Shown piece by piece: positions 52,787 through 62,349 of a stretch of 64,000 nucleotides of DNA (within the stretch, counting starts at the first letter, position 1; the number at the start of each line of letters is the position of its first letter). This DNA comes from Bacteroidales bacterium WCE2008 (lineage in GTDB: Bacteria; Bacteroidota; Bacteroidia; Bacteroidales; UBA932). Location: NCBI GenBank assembly GCA_900167925.1, contig FUZM01000004.1, positions 305,216 through 369,215 on the forward strand, given 5' to 3'. Below the pieces are notes generated by a model. It saw only the letters and a list, made by a program, of their open reading frames with translations, had not been told where the DNA came from and made no database searches. Position numbers and translations under genes: made by a program.

Positions 52787-52794
52787 TACATTTG
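52787..52794 (+). promoter_or_regulatory. -7 box of the HerA-like ATPase gene
   Basis: TACATTTG matches TAnnTTTG and ends 23 bp before the ATG at 52818. Confidence 0.5.
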
Positions 52795-52817
52795 TAGTAC
52801 TGACCAACTTTATAATT

Positions 52818-54449
52818 ATGCTAGACAAAGAACGCGGCCTATATGTCGCCCACAGCGAAAACGGGCCAATAAGTATCATCGGTAAAATGGCTAACCGCCA
52901 TGGACTTATCGCCGGAGCAACCGGAACCGGCAAAACAGTAACCCTCCAGGTTCTCGCAGAGACCTTCTGCCAGGCCGGTGTACCATGCTTCATGGCTGAT
53001 ATGAAAGGCGACCTCTCAGGTATCAGCCAGCCGGGCAAGCTCTCGGGATTCATCCAGAAGAGACTTCCGGAATTCGGCATTGAGGATCCCCAGTTCCAGT
53101 CATGTCCGGTACGCTTCTTCGATGTCTTCGGAGAGCAGGGCCATCCGATGCGCGCGACAATCTCGGACCTCGGTCCGCAGCTTCTCGGCCGCCTTCTCGA
53201 GCTCAACGAAACCCAGACAGGAATCCTGAACATAGTATTCAAATTCGCTGACGACAACGGCCTGCTTCTTCTCGACCTGAAAGACCTCCGTCTTCTTCTC
53301 GACCATGTAGCCAAGAACGCCGCCGCCCTTACGACAGAATACGGCAACGTCTCCGCAGCCAGCGTAGGCACGATCCAGAGAGCCCTCCTGACCCTAGAGA
53401 ACCAGGGTGCAGACAAGTTCTTCGGCGAGCCGGACTTCGACGTCTATGACCTCCTCCAGTGCGAAGGCGGAAAAGGCGTCATGAACGTCCTTGCGGCCGA
53501 CAAGCTGATGCTCAACCCGAAGCTTTACTCTACCTTCCTGCTCTGGCTCCTCTCGGACCTCTATGCCAGACTTCCGGAAGTCGGAGACATGGACCTTCCG
53601 AAACTGATCTTCTTCTTCGACGAAGCCCATATGCTCTTCAACGACACCTCCAAGGCTCTCGTGGACAAGATCGAGCAGGTAGTAAGGCTTATCCGAAGCA
53701 AGGGCGTCGGAGTATATTTCGTGACCCAGTCCCCTACCGATATTCCTGAAAGCATCCTCGGACAGCTCGGAAACCGTATCCAGCACGCCCTCCGTGCCTT
53801 TACTCCTAAGGACCAGAAGGCCGTCAGGACAGCAGCTGACACCTTCCGCGCCAACCCTGCATTCAAGACTGACGAGGCTATCATGAATCTTGAAACCGGT
53901 GAAGCTCTCGTATCTTTCCTTGACGAAAAGGGCGCCCCTACAGTAGTCGAAAGAGCCAAGATTCTCTTCCCTCTCAGCCAGATTGGAGCAATCACCGACG
54001 ACCAGAGGGCCATGATCATAAAGCAGTCCCGCCTCTACGGCCGTTACGACACTGCCGTCGACCGCGAAAGCGCCTTTGAAGTCCTTCTGAAGCAGGCTGA
54101 AGAGCAAGCCGAAGCAAAGCGTAAAGCCGAAGAAGAGCAGAAGGCCGAGGCTGAGCGCATAGCCCAGGAGAAAGAGCAGGCAAGACAGGAGAAAGAGAAC
54201 GCAAAGAAAAAGAAGAACGGTCTTGGAAACAAGATTTTCGCGGCTGTAGCGACCGCCGTAGCGGCAAGCGTAGCCAGAAGCGTCGGCAGTGCCGTTTCCA
54301 ACAGCATATCCGGCAAGAAAACTACCGCCAAGAAGTCAAGCTCTACAAAAAATGCCGCCGGAAAGGCAGCAAGTTCAGCAGCTTCGGCAGCTACAAGGAC
54401 AATCACCAAAGAGCTTACCAGAAGCGTCCTCGGCAACCTAATAAAATAG
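52818..54449 (+). CDS. HerA/FtsK-like ATPase (DUF853, YjgR type)
   Basis: A 543-residue cytoplasmic P-loop ATPase. Walker A is GATGTGKT (residues 33-40), Walker B is LIFFFDEAHMLF, and ADMKGDLSGISQPG and FVTQSPTDIPESILGQLGNR match the DUF853 family. The C-terminal 140 residues are a charged coiled coil (QAEAKRKAEEEQKAEAERIA) followed by a Lys, Ser and Ala-rich tail. The family's role is not established; the fold suggests nucleic-acid translocation. Confidence 0.92.
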   Translation: MLDKERGLYVAHSENGPISIIGKMANRHGLIAGATGTGKTVTLQVLAETFCQAGVPCFMADMKGDLSGISQPGKLSGFIQKRLPEFGIEDPQFQSCPVRFFDVFGEQGHPMRATISDLGPQLLGRLLELNETQTGILNIVFKFADDNGLLLLDLKDLRLLLDHVAKNAAALTTEYGNVSAASVGTIQRALLTLENQGADKFFGEPDFDVYDLLQCEGGKGVMNVLAADKLMLNPKLYSTFLLWLLSDLYARLPEVGDMDLPKLIFFFDEAHMLFNDTSKALVDKIEQVVRLIRSKGVGVYFVTQSPTDIPESILGQLGNRIQHALRAFTPKDQKAVRTAADTFRANPAFKTDEAIMNLETGEALVSFLDEKGAPTVVERAKILFPLSQIGAITDDQRAMIIKQSRLYGRYDTAVDRESAFEVLLKQAEEQAEAKRKAEEEQKAEAERIAQEKEQARQEKENAKKKKNGLGNKIFAAVATAVAASVARSVGSAVSNSISGKKTTAKKSSSTKNAAGKAASSAASAATRTITKELTRSVLGNLIK

Positions 54450-54451
54450 GT

Positions 54452-54985
54452 TCAGACAAAGAACGAAAAATGCACGCGCCCGTACTTCTTCTCCTTGAGG
54501 AAGTGCGGGTGCTCCGTAAAGGAGTGCTCGTCACCATGCTCCAGCACAAACCAGCAGTCCGGATGAAGGATTCCGGCCGCAAAGACCTTGTCAGGGATAG
54601 TCTCGAGATCGTCCAGCGCATAAGGCGGATCGGCAAAGACAATGTCAAACTTCTCGGTACATAGAGGCAGGAACTCAAAGACATTGTGACGCACGACAGT
54701 AATCTTGTCGGCAATCCCGAGCCTTCGGGCCTCCGACGAAATGAAGGCGGCATGGATCGGGTTCATCTCGACGGTCCAGACATGGCCGACGCCCCTTGAC
54801 ACGAACTCATAGGAAATAGCGCCGGTCCCTCCGAACAGGTCCAGAACCTTGAGGTCCTCGAATTCATATTCATTGCCGATCATGTCGAAGAGAGCTTCGC
54901 GGGCGAAGTCCGTAGTCGGACGGGCCTTGAACGAAGCCGGCGGATCGATTGTCTTTCCTTTTAATGAGCCCGAAATAATCCTCAT
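54452..54985 (-). CDS. rsmD: 16S rRNA (guanine-966 N2)-methyltransferase
   Basis: RsmD methylates G966 of 16S rRNA using S-adenosylmethionine. The 177-residue protein has the family start MRIISGSLKGK, PTTDFAREALFDMI, the SAM-binding DLFGGTGAISYE and the catalytic ADPPY motif. It overlaps the DUF3822 gene by 4 bp, a pairing that is common in Bacteroidota. Its stop is 2 bp from the convergent ATPase gene. Confidence 0.95.
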   Translation of the reverse strand: MRIISGSLKGKTIDPPASFKARPTTDFAREALFDMIGNEYEFEDLKVLDLFGGTGAISYEFVSRGVGHVWTVEMNPIHAAFISSEARRLGIADKITVVRHNVFEFLPLCTEKFDIVFADPPYALDDLETIPDKVFAAGILHPDCWFVLEHGDEHSFTEHPHFLKEKKYGRVHFSFFV

Positions 54986-55662
54986 AATACCTCCACAGCC
55001 TTGAAATAACGGTAAAGAGACATCTCCTGGTCCGCAGCCAGCGGAGTCCTGAAGCAGATAGTCGAGAGCTCAGGGTTAAGCTGGAGTTTCTTCATCGCCA
55101 GGAAGATGAAATACTCGGCCGTCGTGAAATCCACGGCCTGGTAAGAGTTGCACAGAAGAAGGCTCTTTCCCTGGGCTATTGCAAGATGCAGATAGCCGTC
55201 CATATAGGAAGCCAGTATCTTGTTGTACTCCGGGCAACGCCCCAGGTCCCTCAATATATAGAATACCTCCGGAAGCACAGGGGAGGTATTTCCGGCAGTA
55301 GTATATACCGTCTGCGAAATAGCCTTGGACAAAGTTTCATCCATGGAATTAGAATACACCAGCACAGCATCGTAAGCAGGTACGTCCATATAGTCCACCG
55401 AATCGGAATCCCTGAGGGAGACCGACTCTGAAAGAGCCTGCCTTGCAGTCGAAGGATCGAAGAAATGATTCGGCACAAGGGCGAACTTCGGAGTAAGAAG
55501 AGATATTTCGACAGCATCGTATCTCCTCTGGAATTCCGGAGTTGTGAAAATACGCTCGGCGCCCTGCCATCCGGAAGATTCAGAGCTGCCTATCTTAAAA
55601 GAATATCCACTCAAGGAGACTTGAATGGATATTCTGCTATCTGGTATAAATTCCATATTCAT
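54982..55662 (-). CDS. DUF3822-family protein
   Basis: A 226-residue protein with the DUF3822 layout: N-terminal RISIQVSLSGYSFKI, central TPKFALVPNHFFDPSTAR and C-terminal YQAVDFTTAEYFIFLAMKKL. It resembles an ASKHA/FtsA-like fold in outline, but this is inference. The function is unknown; the 4-bp overlap with rsmD indicates co-translation. Membrane segments are absent. Confidence 0.82.
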   Translation of the reverse strand: MNMEFIPDSRISIQVSLSGYSFKIGSSESSGWQGAERIFTTPEFQRRYDAVEISLLTPKFALVPNHFFDPSTARQALSESVSLRDSDSVDYMDVPAYDAVLVYSNSMDETLSKAISQTVYTTAGNTSPVLPEVFYILRDLGRCPEYNKILASYMDGYLHLAIAQGKSLLLCNSYQAVDFTTAEYFIFLAMKKLQLNPELSTICFRTPLAADQEMSLYRYFKAVEVL

Positions 55663-55689
55663 ACTATGCGGACCGGTTCCGCGGGGGAA

Positions 55690-56379
55690 CTACTCCCAGT
55701 TACCGGCGTTGTTGTTAGGTGCGGTTATACTTCCGACCTGAAGACCTTCGTAACGGTTCTTGTTGAGCTGCTCGTTATCGAGGTTGATACGGAGCTGGTT
55801 GTCAAGACCTTTGAGAAGCTTCTTGTAAGGCATCTTGGCCTCGAAGAGAGGAACATCCACACCGGAAACCTTCTTTACTGCAGCCTCCATCTCTACAAGC
55901 TCGCCGCCTGAGAAAGGAATATATCTGAGGGAGTCTGCAACGAAGTCAGGACGTGAGTGGAAAAGAGTATCCTTTACATTGACCTGGTTCTTGATGGTGA
56001 ATACGAGATTCTCGCCATTGAGGTAACGCTGATAAAGCTCAGCTGCGGTGATCTTCTTGTTGGCCTTTCTGAGTTTCTCGGTATTGACAACTGCGAGGGA
56101 GTCATCCTTTGAACCGACCTGCATGATGATATCCATCTTGCCGGTATTGTAGAAAAGAAGAAGAGAATCCATCGTCGAAGCGAACTTTCCGTTGGCGCTC
56201 TTGTAAGCGACCTGAAGATCACGGATATCTTTAAGACGCTGGATACCTACAGCCTCGCGAGCCTTGGTCTCCTTATTGAATCTGACCGGCTGCTGAATGC
56301 TATCTACAATCTTGTAAACGAGTCCTACAGCTAACAGCGCGAGTACAATCTGAAGGATAATCTTGACTGAATTGTTCAT
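55690..56379 (-). CDS. Membrane-anchored conserved protein
   Basis: A 229-residue protein with one N-terminal helix (IILQIVLALLAVGLVYKIVD) and a soluble, charged remainder (EAVGIQRLKDIRDLQVAYKS, KFASTMDSLLLFYNTGKMD). The anchor followed by a long helix gives it a pilin-like outline, but no prepilin site is seen. I do not recognise a named family. ATG 56379 is used, since the 18-residue extension to 56433 lies over the promoter. It is 27 bp upstream of the DUF3822 gene and may lead that operon. Confidence 0.65.
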   Translation of the reverse strand: MNNSVKIILQIVLALLAVGLVYKIVDSIQQPVRFNKETKAREAVGIQRLKDIRDLQVAYKSANGKFASTMDSLLLFYNTGKMDIIMQVGSKDDSLAVVNTEKLRKANKKITAAELYQRYLNGENLVFTIKNQVNVKDTLFHSRPDFVADSLRYIPFSGGELVEMEAAVKKVSGVDVPLFEAKMPYKKLLKGLDNQLRINLDNEQLNKNRYEGLQVGSITAPNNNAGNWE

Positions 56380-56415
56380 TATTATTAGTTTTTTAATTAT
56401 TAGCAAACTTTCCGA

Positions 56416-56423
56416 CAAAGTTA
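56416..56423 (-). promoter_or_regulatory. -7 box of the membrane-anchored protein gene
   Basis: The minus strand reads TAACTTTG (TAnnTTTG match), 36 bp before the ATG at 56379. It likely drives the genes through rsmD. Confidence 0.5.
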
Positions 56424-56455
56424 TGAAAATCATTTATCAAATGCAATATAATTTG

Positions 56456-56463
56456 TAAATTTG
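56456..56463 (+). promoter_or_regulatory. -7 box of the DHH-to-serine-hydrolase operon
   Basis: TAAATTTG matches TAnnTTTG and ends 17 bp before the ATG at 56481. It probably drives six tightly spaced genes to 62339. Confidence 0.55.
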
Positions 56464-56480
56464 CAAGTCGAACAAATCTT

Positions 56481-57533
56481 ATGATAAAGATAGCTGCAAA
56501 TACGTCCGGACTTATCCACGACCTTATTGCAAGGGCGTCGAAGATAACCACGGTATCGCATACACACCCCGACGGCGATGCAATCGGGAGCAGCGTCGCA
56601 ATGGTCTGCTGGCTGAGGTCTCTCGGCAAGGATGCCGTCTGCGCCTTCCCCGACAGCATAGGTGCCAACCTGGAATTCATTTTCCCTGAGGAGATTAGAC
56701 TGTCAAGGCTTATCTATGACGAAACCCCGAAGGAAACTTCGGAAAGGCTCGGGGACAGCGATCTCATAATTTGTCTCGACTTCAACGCCTTCAACAGGAC
56801 CGAAGGCATGGCCGACGCCCTGGCCTCCTCGAAGGCCGCGAAAATACTGATCGACCACCATCTCAACCCGGACGGGTCAGCTTTCGACGTCTGCGTCTCC
56901 GAGACAGGAGTCTCGTCTGCCAGCGAACTGGCATACTATGTGCTGATGACAATGCCTGAGACCGGAGGAGATGCCGGAAGGCTGCCGGCCGAGAGCGCCA
57001 ATGCCCTGATGGCCGGAATGACGACAGACACCAACAATTTCGCAAATTCGACCTACCCTTCGACGCTCCAGATGGCTTCGGAACTGCTCCAGGCCGGAGT
57101 GGACAGGGACGCGATAGTCGCCGAAATCAACTGGTGCTACGGAGAGAACCGGCTGAGGCTGATCGGCTGCGCGCTGAAGGATCTCATGAGCATAACTCCA
57201 GACGGGGTATCATATATCGTCCTGGACGCCGGTACCCTGAAAAAATACGGAGTCATGGAGGGAGATACCGAGGGCCTGGTCAATATGCCGCTGGCGATCA
57301 AAGGAGTGCGCATGAGCATTATGCTCAAGCAAGACAACGGATACTTCAGGGTTTCCGTGAGATCCAAGAAAGGCACTTCAGCCAATACTCTGGCAAGGGA
57401 GTATTTCAACGGGGGCGGCCACGAACTGGCCGCAGGAGGAAAGCTTTTCTTCCCGAAGGATATTGCGACCCCGGAAGAGGCTCCGGCCTACATTGAAAAA
57501 GTAACAAGAGAATATTTCGCAAATGAAGCTTAG
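56481..57533 (+). CDS. DHH-family phosphoesterase (NrnA-like)
   Basis: A 350-residue cytoplasmic enzyme. The DHH domain shows SHTHPDGDAIGSS, the DHH motif in LIDHHLNPDG, and TTDTNNFANSTYP. The DHHA1 domain ends with FNGGGHELAAGG. NrnA-type enzymes degrade short oligoribonucleotides and/or dephosphorylate pAp. The gene overlaps the next lipoprotein gene by 11 bp, so translation is probably coupled. Confidence 0.92.
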   Translation: MIKIAANTSGLIHDLIARASKITTVSHTHPDGDAIGSSVAMVCWLRSLGKDAVCAFPDSIGANLEFIFPEEIRLSRLIYDETPKETSERLGDSDLIICLDFNAFNRTEGMADALASSKAAKILIDHHLNPDGSAFDVCVSETGVSSASELAYYVLMTMPETGGDAGRLPAESANALMAGMTTDTNNFANSTYPSTLQMASELLQAGVDRDAIVAEINWCYGENRLRLIGCALKDLMSITPDGVSYIVLDAGTLKKYGVMEGDTEGLVNMPLAIKGVRMSIMLKQDNGYFRVSVRSKKGTSANTLAREYFNGGGHELAAGGKLFFPKDIATPEEAPAYIEKVTREYFANEA

Positions 57534-58065
57534 ATTCATACTGCCCCTGATTATCCTGTCATTCATTTCCTGCGAGAAGGAGGAAGTGAAGAACAGGCTG
57601 AATACCCAGGAGAGCTATATCGAGCAGTTCATCGAGTCTCAGGTCAATGCAGACTCGACCCGATACAGCGTTTCCAACAAAGGGGCCTACAGAGTTGTCC
57701 TTGCCAAAGGTAAAGGCGAAGAGCTTACTTCAAACGGTACGGTTTCTTTCTATTATGCAGGTTATCTGCTTACCGGAAAGACTCTCAACGAATCCACGAT
57801 GTTCGCCACCAACAGGAAGGAAATCGCCGAGACCGCCGACTGGGACACGGCTGACGAAGAGAAATTTGCGATAAAGACCATAACCCTTTCGGAAGCCGGT
57901 CTGATCGACGGGCTGAAGAAAGGACTTGTAGGAGTAATGGGAGGAGAAGAATGCTATATACTGTTTTCCGGAAAATATGGTTTCGGAGACAAGCAGTTAG
58001 GCACGATTCCTGCAAATTCAGGACTGGTCTACCATATTTGGGTAGAGAGCATAAGCAACGAATAA
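57523..58065 (+). CDS. FKBP-type peptidyl-prolyl isomerase lipoprotein (GldI-like)
   Basis: A 180-residue lipoprotein (ILPLIILSFISCEKEE, C17) with one FKBP domain: GTVSFYYAGYLLTGK, LIDGLKKGLVGVMGGEECYIL and SGLVYHIWVESIS. FKBP proteins catalyse proline isomerisation in proteins folding in the periplasm. GldI of gliding flavobacteria is a relative, but no gliding genes are seen. It overlaps the upstream DHH gene and is 4 bp before a second FKBP lipoprotein. Confidence 0.88.
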   Translation: MKLRFILPLIILSFISCEKEEVKNRLNTQESYIEQFIESQVNADSTRYSVSNKGAYRVVLAKGKGEELTSNGTVSFYYAGYLLTGKTLNESTMFATNRKEIAETADWDTADEEKFAIKTITLSEAGLIDGLKKGLVGVMGGEECYILFSGKYGFGDKQLGTIPANSGLVYHIWVESISNE

Positions 58066-58069
58066 GAAT

Positions 58070-59065
58070 ATGAAAAGAAACTTTATATACAATCTGCTCG
58101 CTATAGCAGCAGTATCCGCAATCGCAGTAGGCTGCGCTAAAAGTCACGAGACCTCTGCTCAGGAGGAAGAAGAGGAATACCTCAAGGCATGGCTTCAGGT
58201 CAACCATCCTGATGCAGTAAAGTCCGGATATGGAATCTATATTCTCGACGACCAGCCGGGAACCGGAGCCAATTATAAAGGCGAAGGAGCAATATACGTC
58301 CTCAGGACGATACGTTCTCTGGACGGTACTGTCGCTTCCACGAACGACGGACAGCTCGCAAAGCAGCTTGGCACCTACAAGCAGCAGTATTACTATGGTC
58401 CCCACATGACCAATGTCGCCGGGAACAACGCCATAGTCGGTATCACGGACATGCTCTATGGCATGAAGATAGGCGGCACAAGGACTGCCCTCATCCCTTC
58501 ATGGCTAATGACTTTCGACAGATATGCTTCGGAAGAAGAGTACAAGAAGCATGAGAACGACTATGCGCCGGCGATCTACACCATCACCCTTGAAGGTGCT
58601 TATGAATCCGCCGAGAAATGGGAAGGCGACTCTCTGGCGAGATATATCATGCATAATTACCCGGGCGTGAGCGCTTCTGAGGGCTATGCCTACTATACGA
58701 TAAAGGCTCCGAAGAAGCCTATTCCTGCTGATTCGACAGTCTATATCAACTATACAGGACGTCTCACCAACGGTCAGGTGTTCGACACGACAGTCGAGGA
58801 TACCGCCAAGGTATACAATATCTGGTCAAGCAGAAAGACTTATGCTCCAGTAGCTGTCAAGACAGCGGCCAAAGACAATGCTGTCACCATGGGCGGAAGC
58901 ACTGTTGTCGAAGGCTTCGGCCACGCCGTCAACAATGTCGGTGTCTATGGCCATGGCATCTCTATCTTCATGTCCAAATATGGTTACGGCTCCACCGGTA
59001 GCGGAGCGGCAATTCCTCCGTATTCTCCTCTGGTATTTGAAATTGAAGTAGTCGATAAACCTTAA
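58070..59065 (+). CDS. Two-domain FKBP-like lipoprotein
   Basis: A 331-residue lipoprotein (LLAIAAVSAIAVGCAKSH, C22). The N-terminal FKBP-like half has GAIYVLRTIRSLDGTV and MLYGMKIGGTRTALIPS. The C-terminal half has STVYINYTGRLTNGQVFDTT and YSPLVFEIEVVD. The first half has lost parts of the typical active-site pocket, so it may only bind clients. It probably acts in outer-membrane or periplasmic protein folding. The MATE gene follows after 3 bp. Confidence 0.82.
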   Translation: MKRNFIYNLLAIAAVSAIAVGCAKSHETSAQEEEEEYLKAWLQVNHPDAVKSGYGIYILDDQPGTGANYKGEGAIYVLRTIRSLDGTVASTNDGQLAKQLGTYKQQYYYGPHMTNVAGNNAIVGITDMLYGMKIGGTRTALIPSWLMTFDRYASEEEYKKHENDYAPAIYTITLEGAYESAEKWEGDSLARYIMHNYPGVSASEGYAYYTIKAPKKPIPADSTVYINYTGRLTNGQVFDTTVEDTAKVYNIWSSRKTYAPVAVKTAAKDNAVTMGGSTVVEGFGHAVNNVGVYGHGISIFMSKYGYGSTGSGAAIPPYSPLVFEIEVVDKP

Positions 59066-59068
59066 TAT

Positions 59069-60460
59069 ATGGCGGCAGGAGCGATTCCTACAAAGCTTGG
59101 AACGCAGAAAATCAGTTCCCTGTTGATATCCTATGCAGTCCCTGGCATCATTGCCATGGCTGCATCGTCTCTTTATAACATGGTGGACAGAGCTTTCATC
59201 GGCCATATCGAAGAAGTCGGTCCTCTCGCCATCTCCGGTCTTGCAGTCACGTTTCCGCTGATGAACATCTCAGCGGCCCTAGGCACCCTCGTGGGCGTCG
59301 GAGGATCGACCATGATCTCGGTGCTGCTCGGCCAGAAAAACTATGACGTCGCCAACAAGGTCCTCGGCAATGTGGTCAGCCTGAATGTCGCCGTCGGCGT
59401 TCTTTTCACCATCCTCACTCTCGCGTTCATCAATCCTATCCTTACATTTTTCGGAGCCAGCGAGAACACACTGCCGTTTGCCAGGGACTACATGACCATA
59501 ATCGCCATCGGCAACGTGGTCACCCACCTGTATTTCGGACTGAACAGCGTGATCAGGTCGTCCGGAAACCCGAAGCTCGCGATGGGGCTTACCCTGTTTA
59601 CAGTGATTTCCAACGCCATACTCGACCCGGTAATGATCTATGGACTCGGCATGGGGATCAGGGGCGCCGCGACAGCCACCGTCATCTGCCAGACACTTGC
59701 GATGATCTTCACCCTGAAATACTTCCTGAACAAGGAGAGGTTCCTGCACATACCTAAAAAGCTGGTCCTCGATGTCAGGATAGCCAGGGACTCGCTTGCC
59801 ATAGGCATGGGGCCGTTCCTGATGAATCTCGCCAGCTGCATCGTAGTGCTTTTCATCAACCAGCAGTTGCTCAAGTACGGAGGTGACCTGGCAATCGGAG
59901 CATACGGAATAGTCAACAGTATCTCGTTCATGTTCGTAATGACAGTGATGGGCTTCAATCAGGGTATGCAGCCTATCGCCGGCTACAACTACGGAGCGCG
60001 GCAGTACTCCAGAGTAAAAGAAGTATATACATTGACAGCCTTCTGGGCGACATTGGTCACCCTTCTCGGCTTCATCATATCAGAATTCCTTTCCGGGCCG
60101 GTCGTGTCGATATTCACCCACGACCCGGAGATGAAGAAACTCGCGATAACGGGCATCAGGGCGATGAACGTCGCCTTCCCTATCGTCGGTTTCCAGATGG
60201 TCACCACAAACCTTTTCCAGTGTCTTGGAATGGTCCACAAATCCATCTTCCTCTCTCTGTCGAGACAGTTGCTGTTCCTCGTCCCGTGCATCTATATCCT
60301 TCCGGGGATTCTCGGTTCGGAGATGGGCGTATGGTACAGCTTCCCTATCTCGGATACCATTGCGGCCGTACTTACGGCTATTCTTGCCGTCGGTCTGATC
60401 CGCAAGCTACGTAAACTCAAGGACGGCGACGACCCGTCCATTCTCGGAAGTAAAATCTAA
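59069..60460 (+). CDS. MATE-family efflux transporter
   Basis: A 463-residue protein with about 12 transmembrane helices, typical of MATE exporters, which expel cationic compounds against Na+ or H+ gradients. Family features include YAVPGIIAMAASSLYNMVDR, IGHIEEVGPLAISGLAVTFP, GVGGSTMISVLLGQKN and the repeat-two motif MTVMGFNQGMQPIAGYNYGA. It is fifth-domain-like to no other module and lies between an FKBP gene and a cytidylate-kinase-like gene. Substrate unknown. Confidence 0.93.
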   Translation: MAAGAIPTKLGTQKISSLLISYAVPGIIAMAASSLYNMVDRAFIGHIEEVGPLAISGLAVTFPLMNISAALGTLVGVGGSTMISVLLGQKNYDVANKVLGNVVSLNVAVGVLFTILTLAFINPILTFFGASENTLPFARDYMTIIAIGNVVTHLYFGLNSVIRSSGNPKLAMGLTLFTVISNAILDPVMIYGLGMGIRGAATATVICQTLAMIFTLKYFLNKERFLHIPKKLVLDVRIARDSLAIGMGPFLMNLASCIVVLFINQQLLKYGGDLAIGAYGIVNSISFMFVMTVMGFNQGMQPIAGYNYGARQYSRVKEVYTLTAFWATLVTLLGFIISEFLSGPVVSIFTHDPEMKKLAITGIRAMNVAFPIVGFQMVTTNLFQCLGMVHKSIFLSLSRQLLFLVPCIYILPGILGSEMGVWYSFPISDTIAAVLTAILAVGLIRKLRKLKDGDDPSILGSKI

Positions 60461-60465
60461 GCGCC

Positions 60466-61071
60466 ATGAATACAATCATCAACATCGGACGCCAGTTCGG
60501 CAGCGGAGGAGGCTTCATTGCCAAGGCCATCGGCGAAAAACTCGGAATCAAGGTCTATGACAACGAGCTCATCTCGAAGGCTGCCGAGGAAAGCGGTTTT
60601 TCAAAGGATCTCTTCAGGAGAAGCGACGAGAAACGCAGTCTGTTCACCATGTCCACCTTCTTCTCCCCATGGAGATATGAAGTCGGAGAGAACTACGTCA
60701 ATGATGATGCCCTGTTCAGAATCCAGAGCGACGTGATCCGCGAGATTGCGTCAAAGGATTCGGCAATCATTATCGGACGCTGCTCGGATTACATTCTGAG
60801 GGACATGAAATGCCTCGACGTATTCATCAGCGCGCCTCTGGAGTATAGGATAAAGAGGGTCGCCGACCGTGAAAAGATGAGCGAGGACGACGCCAGAGCG
60901 CTTATCGCCAAGAAAGACCGCACCCGCGAGACATATTATAACTACTTTACATTCGGTAACTGGGGAGTAGCCTCGAACTACGATCTCTGCATCGATTCGT
61001 CAATCCTCGGTATCGAAGGTACGGCTGACATCATTATCGAGGCTGGAAAGAAGATGGGGATCATACAATGA
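60466..61071 (+). CDS. Cytidylate-kinase-like P-loop protein
   Basis: A 201-residue cytoplasmic protein of the AAA_26/cytidylate-kinase-like family: P-loop-like GRQFGSGGGFIAKAIGEKLG, YDNELISKAAEESGF and a C-terminal KKDRTRETYYNYF helix. Members are often annotated as cytidylate kinase, but they differ from Cmk and the phosphate acceptor is uncertain. Its last 4 bp overlap the serine hydrolase gene. Confidence 0.85.
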   Translation: MNTIINIGRQFGSGGGFIAKAIGEKLGIKVYDNELISKAAEESGFSKDLFRRSDEKRSLFTMSTFFSPWRYEVGENYVNDDALFRIQSDVIREIASKDSAIIIGRCSDYILRDMKCLDVFISAPLEYRIKRVADREKMSEDDARALIAKKDRTRETYYNYFTFGNWGVASNYDLCIDSSILGIEGTADIIIEAGKKMGIIQ

Positions 61072-62339
61072 GAAGAGCCCTGATAATGACTCTGTGCCTT
61101 GCAGCGGCACTCTTCCTTATAGTCGCTTACCTCTGTTCCGGAGAACAGGTCCAGACGAAAAGCTCGACAGTAGAACTCAACAAAGTACTCACAAACGAAA
61201 TGTCCGACACCACCTCTCTCGAGAGGATGGAAAGGAAGGTGCGCAATTATATGCAGCAATGGGGGCTCAAAGGCGCCCAGCTTACAATAATGCGCAATGA
61301 TTCGCTATACTATTCCAAAGGTTTCGGCTGGGCGGACGAGGAGAAGAACGTTAGGATGGAGCCTTCCAACATAATGAGGATGGCTTCCGTCTCGAAGCTG
61401 ATAACGGCAGCCGGAATAATGGTCCTCCAGGAAAAAGGACTGCTTTCCATAAAGGATACAGTGTTCGGTCCCGACAGGATTCTTTCAGACGACTACTATC
61501 TCAGTTCAATCAAGGACAGCAATTATTACAAGATAACGATCGAGGATCTGCTGCGCCACAAGGCCGGATTCAAGACCGGAGGCGGCGACCCCATGTTCTC
61601 GACCAGATCGATAATGGTCAACAACGGGCTGAAGACTCCCCCGGACCATGAAACCCTGCTGCGCTGCGTACTGCGCCGCCGTCTCGGATACCTACCCGGC
61701 ACTTCGCAGGCCTATTCGAATCTCGGATACATGATACTAAGCATGATAATCGAGAAAGTCAGCGGGCAGCCTTACGAGGAATTCATCCAGGAGAACGTGC
61801 TTCGTCCGGCAGGCTGCCTTGACATGCATATCGCGAAGAATTACTATAAAGAGAAATATAAGAACGAGGTGCGTTACTACGTACCTTCGAACGAGCCGCT
61901 TGTCCCGGAATACAACAATAGCGGAGACTCTGTCGTGCGATGCTATGGCGGCAACGACATAACATCTCTCGCGGGAGCGGGCGCATGGGTAGGATCATCT
62001 GCCGAGCTGGCCCTGTTCGTGGCTTCGATCGACGGACGCCCGGAAATCCCGGACATCATCTCGAAAGAGAGCGTGGACGCGATGGTCGAGTATTTCGACA
62101 AAGAGACATTCTCCTTCGGCTGGAATGACACGGAACCTTCGAACGGCTGGCAGAGGACCGGCACATTCTCGGGCACGTCGGCCCTGATCTGGTATTTCCC
62201 TGACGGGGAATGCTGGGTGTTCCTCACGAACACCAGTACATGGAAAGGTCCCGGCTTTGCCCGCTATACGAAGACACTCTTCCGCGAACTGCGCCGAGAC
62301 CATGGCTCAAAGATTCCATCCCGCGACCTTTTCAGGTAA
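61068..62339 (+). CDS. Serine hydrolase, beta-lactamase class C/PBP4*-like
   Basis: A 423-residue exported protein with a signal anchor (ALIMTLCLAAALFLIVAYL). The SxxK active site is in ASVSKLITAAG and the YxN motif in YSNLGYMILSMIIEKVSG. LLRHKAGFKTGG also fits the family. These enzymes include esterases, D-aminopeptidases and carboxypeptidases; lactamase activity is not indicated. It is the last gene of the operon starting at 56481. Confidence 0.9.
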   Translation: MRRALIMTLCLAAALFLIVAYLCSGEQVQTKSSTVELNKVLTNEMSDTTSLERMERKVRNYMQQWGLKGAQLTIMRNDSLYYSKGFGWADEEKNVRMEPSNIMRMASVSKLITAAGIMVLQEKGLLSIKDTVFGPDRILSDDYYLSSIKDSNYYKITIEDLLRHKAGFKTGGGDPMFSTRSIMVNNGLKTPPDHETLLRCVLRRRLGYLPGTSQAYSNLGYMILSMIIEKVSGQPYEEFIQENVLRPAGCLDMHIAKNYYKEKYKNEVRYYVPSNEPLVPEYNNSGDSVVRCYGGNDITSLAGAGAWVGSSAELALFVASIDGRPEIPDIISKESVDAMVEYFDKETFSFGWNDTEPSNGWQRTGTFSGTSALIWYFPDGECWVFLTNTSTWKGPGFARYTKTLFRELRRDHGSKIPSRDLFR

Positions 62340-62349
62340 CGGGATTATT

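Noticed and set aside
57523..59065. Gliding motility locus from the GldI-like FKBP proteins.
   Set aside because: No other gld or spr genes are in the window, and FKBP lipoproteins of this type also occur in non-gliding Bacteroidales.
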